From Alphaproteobacteria bacterium (GTDB lineage: Bacteria; Pseudomonadota; Alphaproteobacteria; JANQMY01): a stretch of 64,000 bases of DNA. The number at the start of each line of letters is the position of its first letter. The first letter of the stretch is position 1. Positions 1 through 8,289 of this stretch are shown here, piece by piece. Made by a program: the position numbers and the translations under genes. The DNA lies in contig JANQPL010000003.1 of assembly GCA_028289425.1 (NCBI GenBank), forward strand, positions 124,001 through 188,000, in the 5' to 3' direction. The notes beneath the pieces are model-generated. The model saw only the letters and a list, made by a program, of their open reading frames with translations. It was not told the DNA's origin and ran no database searches.

Positions 1-252
1 CAACGGAGCGGTTTCGTCATAGCCTTCTTCGCCGTCCGGATTAAGCGCTGCTTCGGGCGGCGCCTGAAAGATCACGATGCGCTTCGACTCGTAGACCTGC
101 GGGGCCGCAAGCCCTGCCCCGTCCGCATCGATCATGGTTTCGATCATATCTTCCACCAGCAAGCGCACGTCCGGCGCCGTGGGATCGGCGACGGGGTCCG
201 CAACTTTTCGCAGGATGGGATGCCCCATGCGGGCAATTTTTCTAATGGCCAT
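1..252 (-). CDS. def: Peptide deformylase, N-terminal part (runs off the window)
   Basis: Peptide deformylase removes the formyl group from the N-terminal methionine of new proteins in the cytoplasm. Only the first 84 codons are visible; the reading frame is still open at position 1. The ATG start (complement of 250-252) gives MAIRKIARMGHPILRK, the usual opening of the family, and the first signature motif GAGLAAPQ lies at residues 45-52. The other two signature motifs (EGCLS and HExDH, which carry the metal ligands) would lie outside the window, so activity cannot be judged. It is divergent from rpsU with 213 bases between them. Confidence 0.93.
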   Translation of the reverse strand, partial: MAIRKIARMGHPILRKVADPVADPTAPDVRLLVEDMIETMIDADGAGLAAPQVYESKRIVIFQAPPEAALNPDGEEGYDETAPL

Positions 253-416
253 GACAGCAATATGGAAAGCACATGGCAGCCTGTAAAGTCGCTCAAGACA
301 CCAATTCTTAAGGATATCCGCGGCCATATCTGCGTCGTATTGCCCCAAAAAGCGCGATAATCGGTACCCCAGCATCTGGACACGGAGCCCACGCTCTGTT
401 ACACACTCGCGCTCCG

Positions 417-433
417 GCCGGACTCGTTCCGGC
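417..433 (+). terminator. Terminator-like hairpin in the rpsU leader
   Basis: GCCGGA (417-422), loop CTCGT and TCCGGC (428-433) form a 6-bp perfect stem followed by TTTATTTTGTTG. It stands only about 30 bases before the rpsU start. No gene reading rightward ends before it, so it is either a leader attenuator of rpsU or the end of a short unseen transcript. The rest of 253-465 shows no promoter I can place with confidence. Confidence 0.5.
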
Positions 434-465
434 TTTATTTTGTTGTTTGGCTAAAGAGGTGCCTC

Positions 466-684
466 TTGCAGATTGTCGTTCGAGATAACAACGTGGACCA
501 AGCGCTCAAGGCGTTGAAGAAGAAGATGCAGCGCGAAGGGATTTTCCGCGAGATGAAACTCCGCAATCACTACGAGAAGCCTTCTGAAAAGCGCGCCCGC
601 GAAAAGGCCGAAGCCATTCGCCGGTCACGCAAATTGGCCCGCAAACGGGCGCAGCGCGAAGGCATGCTGCCGGGCCGTAAATAG
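466..684 (+). CDS. rpsU: 30S ribosomal protein S21
   Basis: Small-subunit ribosomal protein S21, 72 residues, the usual alphaproteobacterial size. The product opens [18 protein letters not shown] and continues into an Arg/Lys-rich helix ending MLPGRK, typical of S21. The start is TTG at 466, unusual for a ribosomal protein; it is supported by AAAGAGGTG at 453-461 and by the family's normal beginning (M-Q-x-x-V-R-D-N-N). No in-frame ATG or GTG fits better. The gene stands alone between a leader hairpin (417-433) and a strong terminator (706-731), so it is probably its own transcription unit. Confidence 0.96.
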   Translation: MQIVVRDNNVDQALKALKKKMQREGIFREMKLRNHYEKPSEKRAREKAEAIRRSRKLARKRAQREGMLPGRK

Positions 685-705
685 GCCAAACCACAATCAA
701 GAAAC

Positions 706-731
706 AGGCGGGATTTTCTCCCGCCTTTTTT
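706..731 (+). terminator. Rho-independent terminator of rpsU
   Basis: AGGCGGGA (706-713), loop TTTTC and TCCCGCCT (719-726) form a perfect 8-bp stem followed by a run of T to 731. It starts 22 bases after the rpsU stop. It also lies 46 bases beyond the pntB stop on the other strand. Confidence 0.9.
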
Positions 732-776
732 GTGCCGCGCGCAGGGCGGCGCCTGGAGCAAGTCTGACCTAGAGCG

Positions 777-2174
777 TCAGAACGACTTTACGATTTCCTC
801 GACCATCTTCTTGGCGTCCGAGAACAACATCATGGTGTTGTCGCGGAAGAAAAGTTCATTTTCCACGCCCGCATAACCGGAGCCCATGCCGCGCTTGACG
901 AACAACACGGTCTGCGCGCGCTCCACATCCAAGATCGGCATACCGAAGATCGGACTTTGGGGATCGGTTTTGGCGGACGGGTTTGTCACGTCGTTCGCAC
1001 CGATCACAAATGCCACGTCGGCTTGAGAAAATTCGCTGTTGATGTCTTCCAGCTCGAAGACTTCGTCATACGGCACGTTGGCTTCGGCCAGCAGCACGTT
1101 CATGTGGCCGGGCATGCGGCCCGCCACCGGGTGAATGGCATAGGACACCTTCACGCCTTCGGCTTTCAGACTGTCGGCCATTTCCCGCAAGGCATGTTGG
1201 GCTTGCGCCACGGCCATGCCGTAACCGGGCACGATGATGACGGAGCTTGCGTTCTTCATGATGAAGGCCGCATCGTCCGCACTGCCCTGCTTGATGGGCC
1301 GCGATTCCACCACGCCGCCCTCGGGCCCCGCCGTTTCGCCGCCGAAGCCGCCCAGGATCACGTTAAAGAAGGAGCGGTTCATCCCCTTACACATGATGTA
1401 GGACAGGATGGCGCCGGAGGATCCCACCAGGGCGCCGGTAATGATCAGCGCGATGTTTTCCAAGGTGAAGCCAATGCCTGCTGCCGCCCAACCGGAATAA
1501 GAGTTGAGCATCGAGACGACGACCGGCATGTCCGCGCCACCGATCGGAATAATAATCAGTACGCCAATCAGAAATGCCAGCAAGGTCAACGCCCAAAACG
1601 CCGAATGGCTTTCCGTCATGCAGAAGTAAGTGATCAGCCCCAACATCACCAAGCCGATCAGAGCGTTCAGGGGATGCTGAAAGGGGAAAACCGTCGGCGC
1701 GCCGGAAACCAGGCCCTGAAGCTTGGTGAAGGCCACAATGGACCCGGTGAAAGTAATCGCGCCGATGGCAACGCCCAGCGCCATTTCAATCTTACTGGCA
1801 AGTTTCAGAGCGCCCACACTGCCGATACCATACGCCTCCGGCGCATAGAGGGCTGCCGCCGCCACCAATACCGCCGCCAAGCCCACCAGGCTGTGGAAGG
1901 CGGCTACCAATTGGGGCATGGCCGTCATGGCGATGCGCTGGGCGATGACCGCCCCGATGCTGCCGCCAATCAAACCGCCGCCGATAATCATGCCCCAGGT
2001 CATCGTGTCTGAAACGTTGGCCAGCAGCAGCGTGGTGACCACGGCAATGACCATACCGGTCATGCCCTGGATGTTCCCCGTACGCGATGATTCCGGCGAC
2101 GACAGGCCCCGAAGCGCCAAAATAAAAAGGATGCCGGAAACCAGGTAGAGGATGGTTGCGAGATTGGGATCCAC
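777..2174 (-). CDS. pntB: NAD(P) transhydrogenase subunit beta
   Basis: Beta subunit of the proton-translocating transhydrogenase, which uses the proton gradient to reduce NADP+ with NADH. The protein (about 465 residues) has a run of hydrophobic membrane helices in its first 260 residues and then the NADP-binding domain, with the stretch VIIVPGYGMAVAQAQHALRE and the end motif KRGMGSGYAGVENELF, as in PntB. I chose GTG at 2174 (VDPNLATILYL): AAGGAG precedes it with an 8-base gap, whereas the GTG nine bases upstream overlaps that site. It is the last gene of pntAA-pntAB-pntB, 12 bases after pntAB. Confidence 0.96.
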   Translation of the reverse strand: MDPNLATILYLVSGILFILALRGLSSPESSRTGNIQGMTGMVIAVVTTLLLANVSDTMTWGMIIGGGLIGGSIGAVIAQRIAMTAMPQLVAAFHSLVGLAAVLVAAAALYAPEAYGIGSVGALKLASKIEMALGVAIGAITFTGSIVAFTKLQGLVSGAPTVFPFQHPLNALIGLVMLGLITYFCMTESHSAFWALTLLAFLIGVLIIIPIGGADMPVVVSMLNSYSGWAAAGIGFTLENIALIITGALVGSSGAILSYIMCKGMNRSFFNVILGGFGGETAGPEGGVVESRPIKQGSADDAAFIMKNASSVIIVPGYGMAVAQAQHALREMADSLKAEGVKVSYAIHPVAGRMPGHMNVLLAEANVPYDEVFELEDINSEFSQADVAFVIGANDVTNPSAKTDPQSPIFGMPILDVERAQTVLFVKRGMGSGYAGVENELFFRDNTMMLFSDAKKMVEEIVKSF

Positions 2175-2186
2175 CGTGACCACTCC

Positions 2187-2513
2187 TTATTTTTGTTTTT
2201 TCTTGTACATGGCCAGCATGCGTTGGGTGACCAGGAAGCCACCGAAGATGTTCACGGAAGCCAATATGACCGCGACAAATCCGAGCCATTTGGAGATTGT
2301 TGCACCGCCGGCGCCGCCATCCGGCGCCAACTCAACCCCCACCGCGATCAATGCGCCCACAATGATCACCGACGAAATGGCGTTGGTGACAGCCATCAGC
2401 GGCGTATGCAGCGCGGGCGTCACGCTCCAAACCACGTAGTAGCCGACGAATATCGCCAGCACGAAAATCGCCAGCCGATATGTAAACGGATCAATGATTG
2501 CTGCTTGTTCCAT
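2187..2513 (-). CDS. pntAB: NAD(P) transhydrogenase subunit alpha, part 2 (membrane)
   Basis: Membrane part of the split alpha subunit, 108 residues. It has hydrophobic helices such as [16 protein letters not shown] and [17 protein letters not shown] and the family sequence [14 protein letters not shown] at the C-terminus. In E. coli this part is fused to the soluble part as one PntA; Alphaproteobacteria usually encode three subunits, as here. It lies between pntAA (30 bases upstream) and pntB, and is surely co-transcribed. Together with PntB it forms the proton channel in the inner membrane. Confidence 0.95.
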   Translation of the reverse strand: MEQAAIIDPFTYRLAIFVLAIFVGYYVVWSVTPALHTPLMAVTNAISSVIIVGALIAVGVELAPDGGAGGATISKWLGFVAVILASVNIFGGFLVTQRMLAMYKKKQK

Positions 2514-2543
2514 CGCGGTCTCTTTCGGATCGGTGCTTAATGA

Positions 2544-3674
2544 TTATTGCTGGAATTGGGGATGAACGACGGCGCCTTCTTTGGTCAGCGCCGTGCCGGT
2601 GATGATCTCATCCTCCCAATCGACGGCCAATTGCTTGGTCTCGCCATTCACCAGCGGTGTGATGAAGTTGAGAAGATTGCGGGCGTATAAGGACGATGCG
2701 TCTGCGGACAATCGGCCGGCCACGTTCAAATGGCCGACGATTTTGACGCCATGCGCTTCGACAATTTCACCGGGCTTGGACAGGGGACAATTACCGCCCT
2801 GTTCCACCGCCAAATCGACGATCACCGAGCCCGGTTTCATTGATTTGACCATTTCTTCCGTGATCAGAACGGGTGCGGGGCGTCCCGGAATAAGCGCCGT
2901 GCAGATCGCGATATCCTGCTTTTTGAGCGTTTCCGCAATGAGCTCAGCTTGCGCCTTCTTATATTCCTCGCTCATTTCCTTGGCATAGCCGGCCGCAGTC
3001 TCGGCCTCTTTGGTCTCTTCGCTTTCGACCATGACGAAGGTGCCGCCCAAGCTTTCCACCTGTTCTTTTGCAGCCGGACGCACATCCGTTGCGCTCACAA
3101 CCGCGCCAAGCCGCTTGGCGGTGGCGATCGCTTGAAGACCGGCAACGCCCGCCCCCATCACCATGACTTTGGCCGGAGCAACCGTGCCCGCCGCCGTCAT
3201 CATCATGGGCATGGCCCGGTGGAAAATGGCGCAAGCATCCAAAACCGCCTTGTATCCGGCTAGGTTCGATTGAGATGACAACACGTCCATGGATTGGGCG
3301 CGGGTAATGCGCGGCATCAATTCCATGGCAAAGGCGGCAACACCGGCCTTGGCGTATTTTTGGATGGCGTCGGCTTCTTTGTAGGGATTGAGGATCGCCG
3401 CAAGCAGGGCGCCGGACTTCATGTGTCCCAGCTCTTCATCCGTGGGCGGCCGCACTTTGAACACCACATCGGCGTCTTTCAGCGCTTCCGCGGCCGATCC
3501 GACAATGGTTGCCCCGGCTTCCTTATAATCGTCGTCCGGAAGGTAAGAGGCATCGCCGGCCCCGGCTTCCACCACCACGTCGAAACCAAGAGCCGTCAAT
3601 TTCTTGACCGTATCTGGTACCGCCGCAACGCGGGTTTCGTTATCGGATCGTTCTTTTGGAACCGCAAGCTTCAT
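2544..3674 (-). CDS. pntAA: NAD(P) transhydrogenase subunit alpha, part 1 (NAD-binding)
   Basis: Soluble NAD(H)-binding part of the transhydrogenase, 376 residues. It opens MKLAVPKERSDNETRVA, and carries the Rossmann motif GAGVAGLQAIATAKRLGA and the segment DLAVEQGGNCPLSKPGE, both typical of the alanine dehydrogenase/PntA family. The start at 3674 is preferred over an in-frame ATG six codons upstream because GAGGACG precedes it at a normal distance and the family begins with MKL/MKI. First gene of the pnt set; the aa3-oxidase subunit IV gene lies about 200 bases upstream. Confidence 0.96.
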   Translation of the reverse strand: MKLAVPKERSDNETRVAAVPDTVKKLTALGFDVVVEAGAGDASYLPDDDYKEAGATIVGSAAEALKDADVVFKVRPPTDEELGHMKSGALLAAILNPYKEADAIQKYAKAGVAAFAMELMPRITRAQSMDVLSSQSNLAGYKAVLDACAIFHRAMPMMMTAAGTVAPAKVMVMGAGVAGLQAIATAKRLGAVVSATDVRPAAKEQVESLGGTFVMVESEETKEAETAAGYAKEMSEEYKKAQAELIAETLKKQDIAICTALIPGRPAPVLITEEMVKSMKPGSVIVDLAVEQGGNCPLSKPGEIVEAHGVKIVGHLNVAGRLSADASSLYARNLLNFITPLVNGETKQLAVDWEDEIITGTALTKEGAVVHPQFQQ

Positions 3675-3876
3675 AAATGACGTCCTCAGCAATCTCTTTT
3701 TTCACTGCCATTTGCACCGAACAGTGATGCTGCAATTCTTTCGGCAGCGCTTTTTCTTCCGCCAAACGTACGCTTTAAAAGACTATCGCGGCCTGCACGG
3801 GGTGGTGCGCACGCCGCATGTTTTGCATCGCCCCTCATCGGAGCAGCGATGCCAGCCCTTGTCTGTCCTATCGGAC

Positions 3877-4017
3877 CTAAAGGAGGAAGATCGCCATTGC
3901 GATCAGAACGACCACAACGCCCCCCGCAGACCATTTGGTCAACGTCATGAAGCCATCATAGGTGTCCTGGTTCGGAGCGGGGTCCATAACTTCTGGCTTT
4001 ACGACTTTCTCTTTCAT
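3877..4017 (-). CDS. aa3-type cytochrome c oxidase subunit IV (46 aa)
   Basis: A 46-codon gene. The product begins MKEKVVKPEVMDPAPNQDTY, continues YDGFMTLTKWSAGG and ends in a single hydrophobic helix (VVVVLIAMAIFLL). The soluble head with a Y-x-G/T-F motif followed by one C-terminal helix is the pattern of the small bacterial aa3 oxidase subunit IV family (COX4_pro_2). It reads in the same direction as the pnt operon; this neighbourhood is common in Alphaproteobacteria. It may share the pnt promoter, though about 200 bases separate it from pntAA. The other oxidase subunits are not in the window. Confidence 0.85.
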   Translation of the reverse strand: MKEKVVKPEVMDPAPNQDTYDGFMTLTKWSAGGVVVVLIAMAIFLL

Positions 4018-4145
4018 GACGGGCCCTAATTCTCAACCAAACTGCACGGGGGCGGACTATATCAACAATCGCCCCACCGACAAGTCCAACGTTGAGAATT
4101 AGGCCGCTACATGGGCCGGGCATGAGCCAAATCGTCGCACCCTGT

Positions 4146-5495
4146 TCAGACAGGCAGGGGTACGCCGCATTTTTGCAGAACCGCGGTCTGGCGTTCGCGC
4201 AAGGTTTCCAGGTCAAACCCCTCGATGGCCTCATTGAAAAGCCGATAGAAGTTAAGCTCCGCGTCCAGATGTAGAAAGACGGCGCCCAGACCAATCGCCG
4301 CCCGATCCATAAAGACAAATTCCCGCGGTGGGGTCACAGGCCCCAGCTCTTTGAGGCGCTTGCGTACTTCGAAAGCCTGTTTGCGCCCATAGTCGGACGG
4401 TTTCACCCCATCGGCAATGGTCCGCACACGATCATCGAGCAACGGGCCATAAATGAAGCCGGACCATATGTTCAGCGTTTGGATCAGTTCTTTGCTGAGG
4501 TTGCGGAACCCCCACGTTTCGTAAGCCGCGACCGCGAGATCGTCGTCCTGGTGCAAAAGCGCCTTGTAGAGATTGACCACGCCCATCACGAATTCGGGGC
4601 GGAAGATTCGGATGCACCCGAAATCGAGCAGGTTGATCCCGTGATCGGTGCGCACGGAATAGTTTCCAAGGTGCGGATCGCCGTGAATCGCCCCGAAATG
4701 GCTAAACGGAAACCACCAGGCCTGAAACATGGCGGCGGCGATACGTTTTCGGATGTCGGGGTCCGCTTCTTTGAACTCTAGAATTGGCCGTCCTTCGAGC
4801 CAGTTCATGGTCAACAGGCGCTGGGTCGACAGGTCGTCATAAACATTCGGCACTTCGATCATGTCCCTGTCGTGCAAGATCGTCCGGTAGAGCGCCATGT
4901 GCGCGGCTTCCAAAGCGTAGTCCAGCTCTTCCCGCAAGCGGGCGCCGATCTCCTCCGCCATGTGGGATGTATCGATGGATTGATCCATGCGCCGGTGGAT
5001 GGAAAACAAGAGGTTTAATTGGTTGAGGTCCGCCTCTACCGCCGACTGCATGTCCGGGTACTGAAGTTTGCAGGCCAGCGGCGTTCCGTCCAAATGAACC
5101 GCCCGATGCACTTGACCAAGGGACGCCGCCGCCGCCGCATCGCGTTCGAAGGACGCAAATCTGCTTTTCCAATCCTTGCCGAGTTCAGCCGCCATGCGCC
5201 GTTTGACGAACGGCCAGCCCATGGGCGGCGCGTTCGTCTGCAATTCCGCAAGCTGGCTTGCAAATTCCTCGGGCAACGCATCGGGAATGGTCGCGAGCAT
5301 TTGCGCAACCTTCATGATGGGCCCTTTGAGCCCACCCAGCGCGGCGCGCAATTCGCCCGCATAGCGGTCATTGTCTTGCCCCGAGCCAAGCAGCATGGTG
5401 CCCGCATACTTCATGGCAAGGCCACCAACGCCCGCCGACACTTTGGCGTAACGCTTGACCCGTCCGCCTACCGTATTGTTTTCACGAGAACTCAC
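4146..5495 (-). CDS. ABC1/AarF/UbiB-family atypical kinase
   Basis: Member of the ABC1 (UbiB/ADCK) family of kinase-like ATPases, which support ubiquinone or lipid metabolism. The 449-residue product carries the family's N-terminal extension (IMKVAQMLATIPDALP, the KxGQ region), the lysine strand LACKLQYP, an ExD-like LREELDY, the catalytic-loop segment HGDPHLGNY and the metal-binding LLDFGCIR. GTG at 5495 is the start, with AAAGG eight bases upstream. No hydrophobic tail like that of E. coli UbiB is seen, so it is closer to the soluble ABC1/ADCK types and I do not name it ubiB. A small secreted-protein gene lies 24 bases upstream on the same strand and may share the transcript. Confidence 0.88.
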   Translation of the reverse strand: MSSRENNTVGGRVKRYAKVSAGVGGLAMKYAGTMLLGSGQDNDRYAGELRAALGGLKGPIMKVAQMLATIPDALPEEFASQLAELQTNAPPMGWPFVKRRMAAELGKDWKSRFASFERDAAAAASLGQVHRAVHLDGTPLACKLQYPDMQSAVEADLNQLNLLFSIHRRMDQSIDTSHMAEEIGARLREELDYALEAAHMALYRTILHDRDMIEVPNVYDDLSTQRLLTMNWLEGRPILEFKEADPDIRKRIAAAMFQAWWFPFSHFGAIHGDPHLGNYSVRTDHGINLLDFGCIRIFRPEFVMGVVNLYKALLHQDDDLAVAAYETWGFRNLSKELIQTLNIWSGFIYGPLLDDRVRTIADGVKPSDYGRKQAFEVRKRLKELGPVTPPREFVFMDRAAIGLGAVFLHLDAELNFYRLFNEAIEGFDLETLRERQTAVLQKCGVPLPV

Positions 5496-5519
5496 ACAAT
5501 CGCCTTTACGTGCGTGACC

Positions 5520-5822
5520 CTATTCTTCGGCTTCGCCATCCCCCTCCTCCGTTTCGGATTTGCTGGGCAGACGCCGTATTAATATGTCCCCATTTTCAAG
5601 AATTTCAGGGGGGGCATATTGCGGCAAGTTATCGATGACGATTTCCAGCGCGCGGATTAGGTGTTGCGCGGCATCGGCCACGGACTGAGCCGCTTCGTCC
5701 AACTCGCCGGCCACTTCCTCTTTCGGCTCTTCGCTTTCCGCATAGACCGGGGCGGCCGTCATCAAGCAAGCAATTGTTAAGCATACCCCTGCCAGTTTTT
5801 TGGCGTTGTTCGATTGTTTCAT
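5520..5822 (-). CDS. Small secreted acidic protein, function unknown
   Basis: 100-residue protein with a clear Sec signal peptide (hydrophobic KLAGVCLTIACLMTAAPVYA, cleavage probably after VYA) and a short acidic mature part. The middle (SVADAAQHLIRALEIVIDNL) looks helical and is followed by PPEILENGDILIRR and an Asp/Glu-rich tail. I have seen similar short periplasmic proteins in Alphaproteobacteria but know no function. It probably shares a transcript with the downstream ABC1 kinase gene, which starts 25 bases after its stop. Confidence 0.75.
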   Translation of the reverse strand: MKQSNNAKKLAGVCLTIACLMTAAPVYAESEEPKEEVAGELDEAAQSVADAAQHLIRALEIVIDNLPQYAPPEILENGDILIRRLPSKSETEEGDGEAEE

Positions 5823-6053
5823 ATGCGACCTTCCATCGACTGTTCCCCCCTCGTCTCATCCTTTCGGACGGTCCGTTTGCTGTCTGATCAATAACAGCGT
5901 CAATCTGAAACGGCCCCGCCTGCGACTTAAGTGGGTTTTTACCTATGTGCTCCATTATGGCTCAGTTGTGGCCGGAGCTCATGGAATTTTTACGCTTCCT
6001 TAAGGGCGCCGGCCACGCGGACACTTTGTTGAAGATGCGTGATGAGGCGTCTC

Positions 6054-7592
6054 ATGGCACAGCTTATTCTTATTGTGGATGACGATCCGACCCAGCGTCG
6101 CTTGTTGGAATCCCTGGCAACGCGGTTTGGCTACCGGACGGTCCAAGCCGAAGGCGGCAAGGAAGCGCTCGAGCTTCTCGACGGCCCCCAAGGGGTTGAA
6201 GTGAGTTTGGTTCTGTTGGACCTGGTGATGCCGCAAATGGGCGGCATTGACGTGCTGGAGCAGCTCAAACCGAAGCGCCCTTCGCTGCCGGTCATCGTTC
6301 TGACCGCCCAAGGCGGCATCGACACGGTGGTGGGCGCCATGCGCGCCGGCGCCGACGACTTTATCGTCAAGCCCGCAAGTCCCGAACGCCTCCAAGTGTC
6401 GATCCAAAACGCATTGAAGCTGACGGCGCTGACCGGCGAAATCACACGCCTCACAAAACGCATCGACGGCCGCATGGGCTTTAAAGATCTGATTGCCCGC
6501 GGACCGGCCATGCAACAAGTCATCCGTTTGGGTAAGCGGGCCGCGGCGTCCAACATTCCGATCCTCATCGAAGGGGAAAGCGGCGTGGGCAAGGAAGTGA
6601 TCGCCCGCTCCATTCAGGGCGAAAGCGACCGCTCCGGCAAACCATTTGTCACCGTCAACTGTGGTGCGATCCCCGAGAATTTGGTTGAGAGCATTCTGTT
6701 CGGCCACGAAAAAGGCGCCTTCACTGGCGCCAATGACAAGCACGCCGGCAAGTTTCAGGAAGCCAATGGCGGCACCTTGTTCTTGGATGAAATCGGCGAG
6801 CTACCGCTGGACATCCAAGTGAAATTGCTGCGCGCCCTTCAAGAGGGTGAAGTTGATCCGATCGGCTCCAAACGGCCGGTGAAAGTGGACATTCGGCTCA
6901 TCAGCGCCACCAACCGCAACCTGTTGGAACTGGCCGAGCGCGGCGATTTCCGCGAAGACCTCTATTACCGCTTGAATGTCTTCCCCATTTACGTACCGCC
7001 CTTGCGCGAGCGCCCGGACGACATCGAAGATCTGGTCAATCACTTCATTGCTAAAATCGCCGGCGAGGAAGGCAAGAAGGTGGTGGGCATCGGTCAAGCC
7101 GCGTTGGACTTGCTGCGGCAATATCCATGGCCCGGCAATGTGCGTCAGCTTGAGAACACGATCTTCCGCGCGGTTGTACTGTGCGACAGCAACGCCCTTG
7201 AGCCGGAAGACTTCCCGCAAATTATGGGGAACATCCCCACGCCAAAACTCAACCCGTTCACCGATTCCGGTATCGAGCCCGAGGCGGACACCGAACAGAG
7301 CCAATTGGTTGGCGTTCCGGTGACGCCGACGCAACCGGAAGCGACGCGGGACAACATCATTCTCGCGCGGCCGCACGATGGCGGCATCCGCAGCCCTTTC
7401 GACATTACGGCCACTAATCCGGAAGGCCATTTGCGCAAGCTGGAAGAAGTCGAAGGTGAAATGATCCGAATGGCCATCGAGCGTTATAGCGGGCACATGA
7501 CGGAAGTCGCGCGCCGGCTTGGCATTGGGCGTTCTACGCTTTATCGGAAAGTGCGGGACCTGGGACTCGAATCGCGGACCGGCACCGAGTAG
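6054..7592 (+). CDS. Sigma-54-dependent response regulator (NtrC type)
   Basis: Cytoplasmic transcription activator for sigma-54 promoters, 512 residues, with all three NtrC modules. The receiver domain (1-120) has acidic residues 9-11, the phosphorylated Asp56 in LLDLVMP and Lys106. The AAA+ domain has Walker A GESGVGKE (174-181), the sigma-54-contacting GAFTGA (221-226) and Walker B LFLDEIGELP (242-251). A Fis-type helix-turn-helix closes the protein (MTEVARRLGIGRSTLYRKV). Start ATG 6054 is preferred over GTG 6039 and ATG 6042 because GAGG at 6045-6048 precedes it properly. No sensor kinase gene is adjacent, so its partner is unknown. It converges on gapR with 8 bases between stops. Confidence 0.94.
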   Translation: MAQLILIVDDDPTQRRLLESLATRFGYRTVQAEGGKEALELLDGPQGVEVSLVLLDLVMPQMGGIDVLEQLKPKRPSLPVIVLTAQGGIDTVVGAMRAGADDFIVKPASPERLQVSIQNALKLTALTGEITRLTKRIDGRMGFKDLIARGPAMQQVIRLGKRAAASNIPILIEGESGVGKEVIARSIQGESDRSGKPFVTVNCGAIPENLVESILFGHEKGAFTGANDKHAGKFQEANGGTLFLDEIGELPLDIQVKLLRALQEGEVDPIGSKRPVKVDIRLISATNRNLLELAERGDFREDLYYRLNVFPIYVPPLRERPDDIEDLVNHFIAKIAGEEGKKVVGIGQAALDLLRQYPWPGNVRQLENTIFRAVVLCDSNALEPEDFPQIMGNIPTPKLNPFTDSGIEPEADTEQSQLVGVPVTPTQPEATRDNIILARPHDGGIRSPFDITATNPEGHLRKLEEVEGEMIRMAIERYSGHMTEVARRLGIGRSTLYRKVRDLGLESRTGTE

Positions 7593-7600
7593 AACCGCCG

Positions 7601-7879
7601 CTACATGCCGAGGGCATGGATGTAGAGGTCTAGAATGGCCTCTTGCTCCTGGCGTTCTGCCGTATCCATCTTACGCAAGCGGACCACCTGGCGCATCACC
7701 TTCGGCTCGAAACCGTTACCCTTGGCTTCGGCATAAACCTCACGAATATCCGCAGCCAAGGCTGCCTTTTCTTCCTCCAGCCGTTCGATGCGCTGGATAA
7801 AAGACCGCAGCTGGTCCTGCGCGATGCCGCCAGTGTTCTTTTTGTCGGGAGATTTGTCGATCGCCTCTTGAGTCGCCAT
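7601..7879 (-). CDS. gapR: GapR nucleoid-associated protein (DUF2312)
   Basis: GapR is an alphaproteobacterial DNA-binding protein that tracks overtwisted DNA ahead of replication and transcription and is important for chromosome replication in Caulobacter. The 92-residue product contains [38 protein letters not shown] and the end [18 protein letters not shown], matching GapR almost throughout; the helices form its coiled-coil dimer. Start ATG at 7879 follows AGGAAAAAGCAGG. Its upstream region holds a palindrome overlapping a possible promoter (see 7909-7950). Confidence 0.95.
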   Translation of the reverse strand: MATQEAIDKSPDKKNTGGIAQDQLRSFIQRIERLEEEKAALAADIREVYAEAKGNGFEPKVMRQVVRLRKMDTAERQEQEAILDLYIHALGM

Positions 7880-7908
7880 CCTGCTTTTTCCTGAGGTTCG
7901 GAGAATCT

Positions 7909-7950
7909 GGTAAGGCCGGCGACCCTAGGCGGCCTTACCCAAAAAATCAA
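7909..7950 (-). promoter_or_regulatory. Possible gapR promoter with overlapping palindrome
   Basis: On the minus strand TTGATT (complement of 7945-7950), 17 bases, and TAGGGT (complement of 7922-7927) could be a sigma-70 -35/-10 pair for gapR. A perfect 10-bp inverted repeat, GGTAAGGCCG at 7909-7918 and CGGCCTTACC at 7930-7939, encloses the -10. The repeat could bind a regulator or, if transcription starts further upstream, form a hairpin in the gapR leader. It has no U-tract on either strand, so it is not a terminator. Confidence 0.45.
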
Positions 7951-7962
7951 CGGTCAAAATAG

Positions 7963-7979
7963 ACAGACCAGTAGTCTGT
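7963..7979 (-). terminator. Weak hairpin after the DUF1244 gene
   Basis: ACAGAC (7963-7968), loop CAGTA and GTCTGT (7974-7979) lie 11 bases past the stop at 7990. Reading on the minus strand the stem is followed by CTATTTTGACC, a poor T-run. It may be a weak terminator or a small operator in the gapR upstream region. Confidence 0.35.
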
Positions 7980-7989
7980 ATACGGAATA

Positions 7990-8289
7990 TTATCCGTGAT
8001 CCTTTTGCACCGCTTTGAATTGCGCCATTTTTTCAGGGCTCACTTCCTGTTGATACTTTTCCTTCCATTCGCCCGGCGGCATGCCATAGACAAGCGCGCG
8101 GGCATCGTCCTTCGACAGGTCAATTCCCTTATCCGCCGCTGCCTCGCGATACCAATCCCCCAAGCAATTGCGGCAAAACCCCGCCAAGATCATCAGATCG
8201 ATGTTTTGCACATCGGTCCGGTTGCGCAAATGGGACACCAGGCGGCGGAACGCAGCCGCTTCAAGTTCGGTGTTGGTTTGATCGTCCAT
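7990..8289 (-). CDS. DUF1244 family protein
   Basis: 99-residue protein of the DUF1244 family, known from many Alpha- and Gammaproteobacteria and of unknown function. Typical segments are FRRLVSHLRNRTDVQNIDLM, GFCRNCLGDWY (with two cysteines three apart) and DARALVYGMPPGEWKEKYQ. ATG at 8289 is the start, with AAGGAG seven bases upstream. It overlaps the stop codon of the upstream amidohydrolase by one base (TGATG), so the two are translationally coupled. Confidence 0.9.
   Translation of the reverse strand: MDDQTNTELEAAAFRRLVSHLRNRTDVQNIDLMILAGFCRNCLGDWYREAAADKGIDLSKDDARALVYGMPPGEWKEKYQQEVSPEKMAQFKAVQKDHG

Noticed and set aside
957-2012. 351-codon open frame on the plus strand
   Set aside because: Antisense to pntB; His/Arg/Gln-rich translation with no recognisable domain, produced by the codon bias of the real gene.
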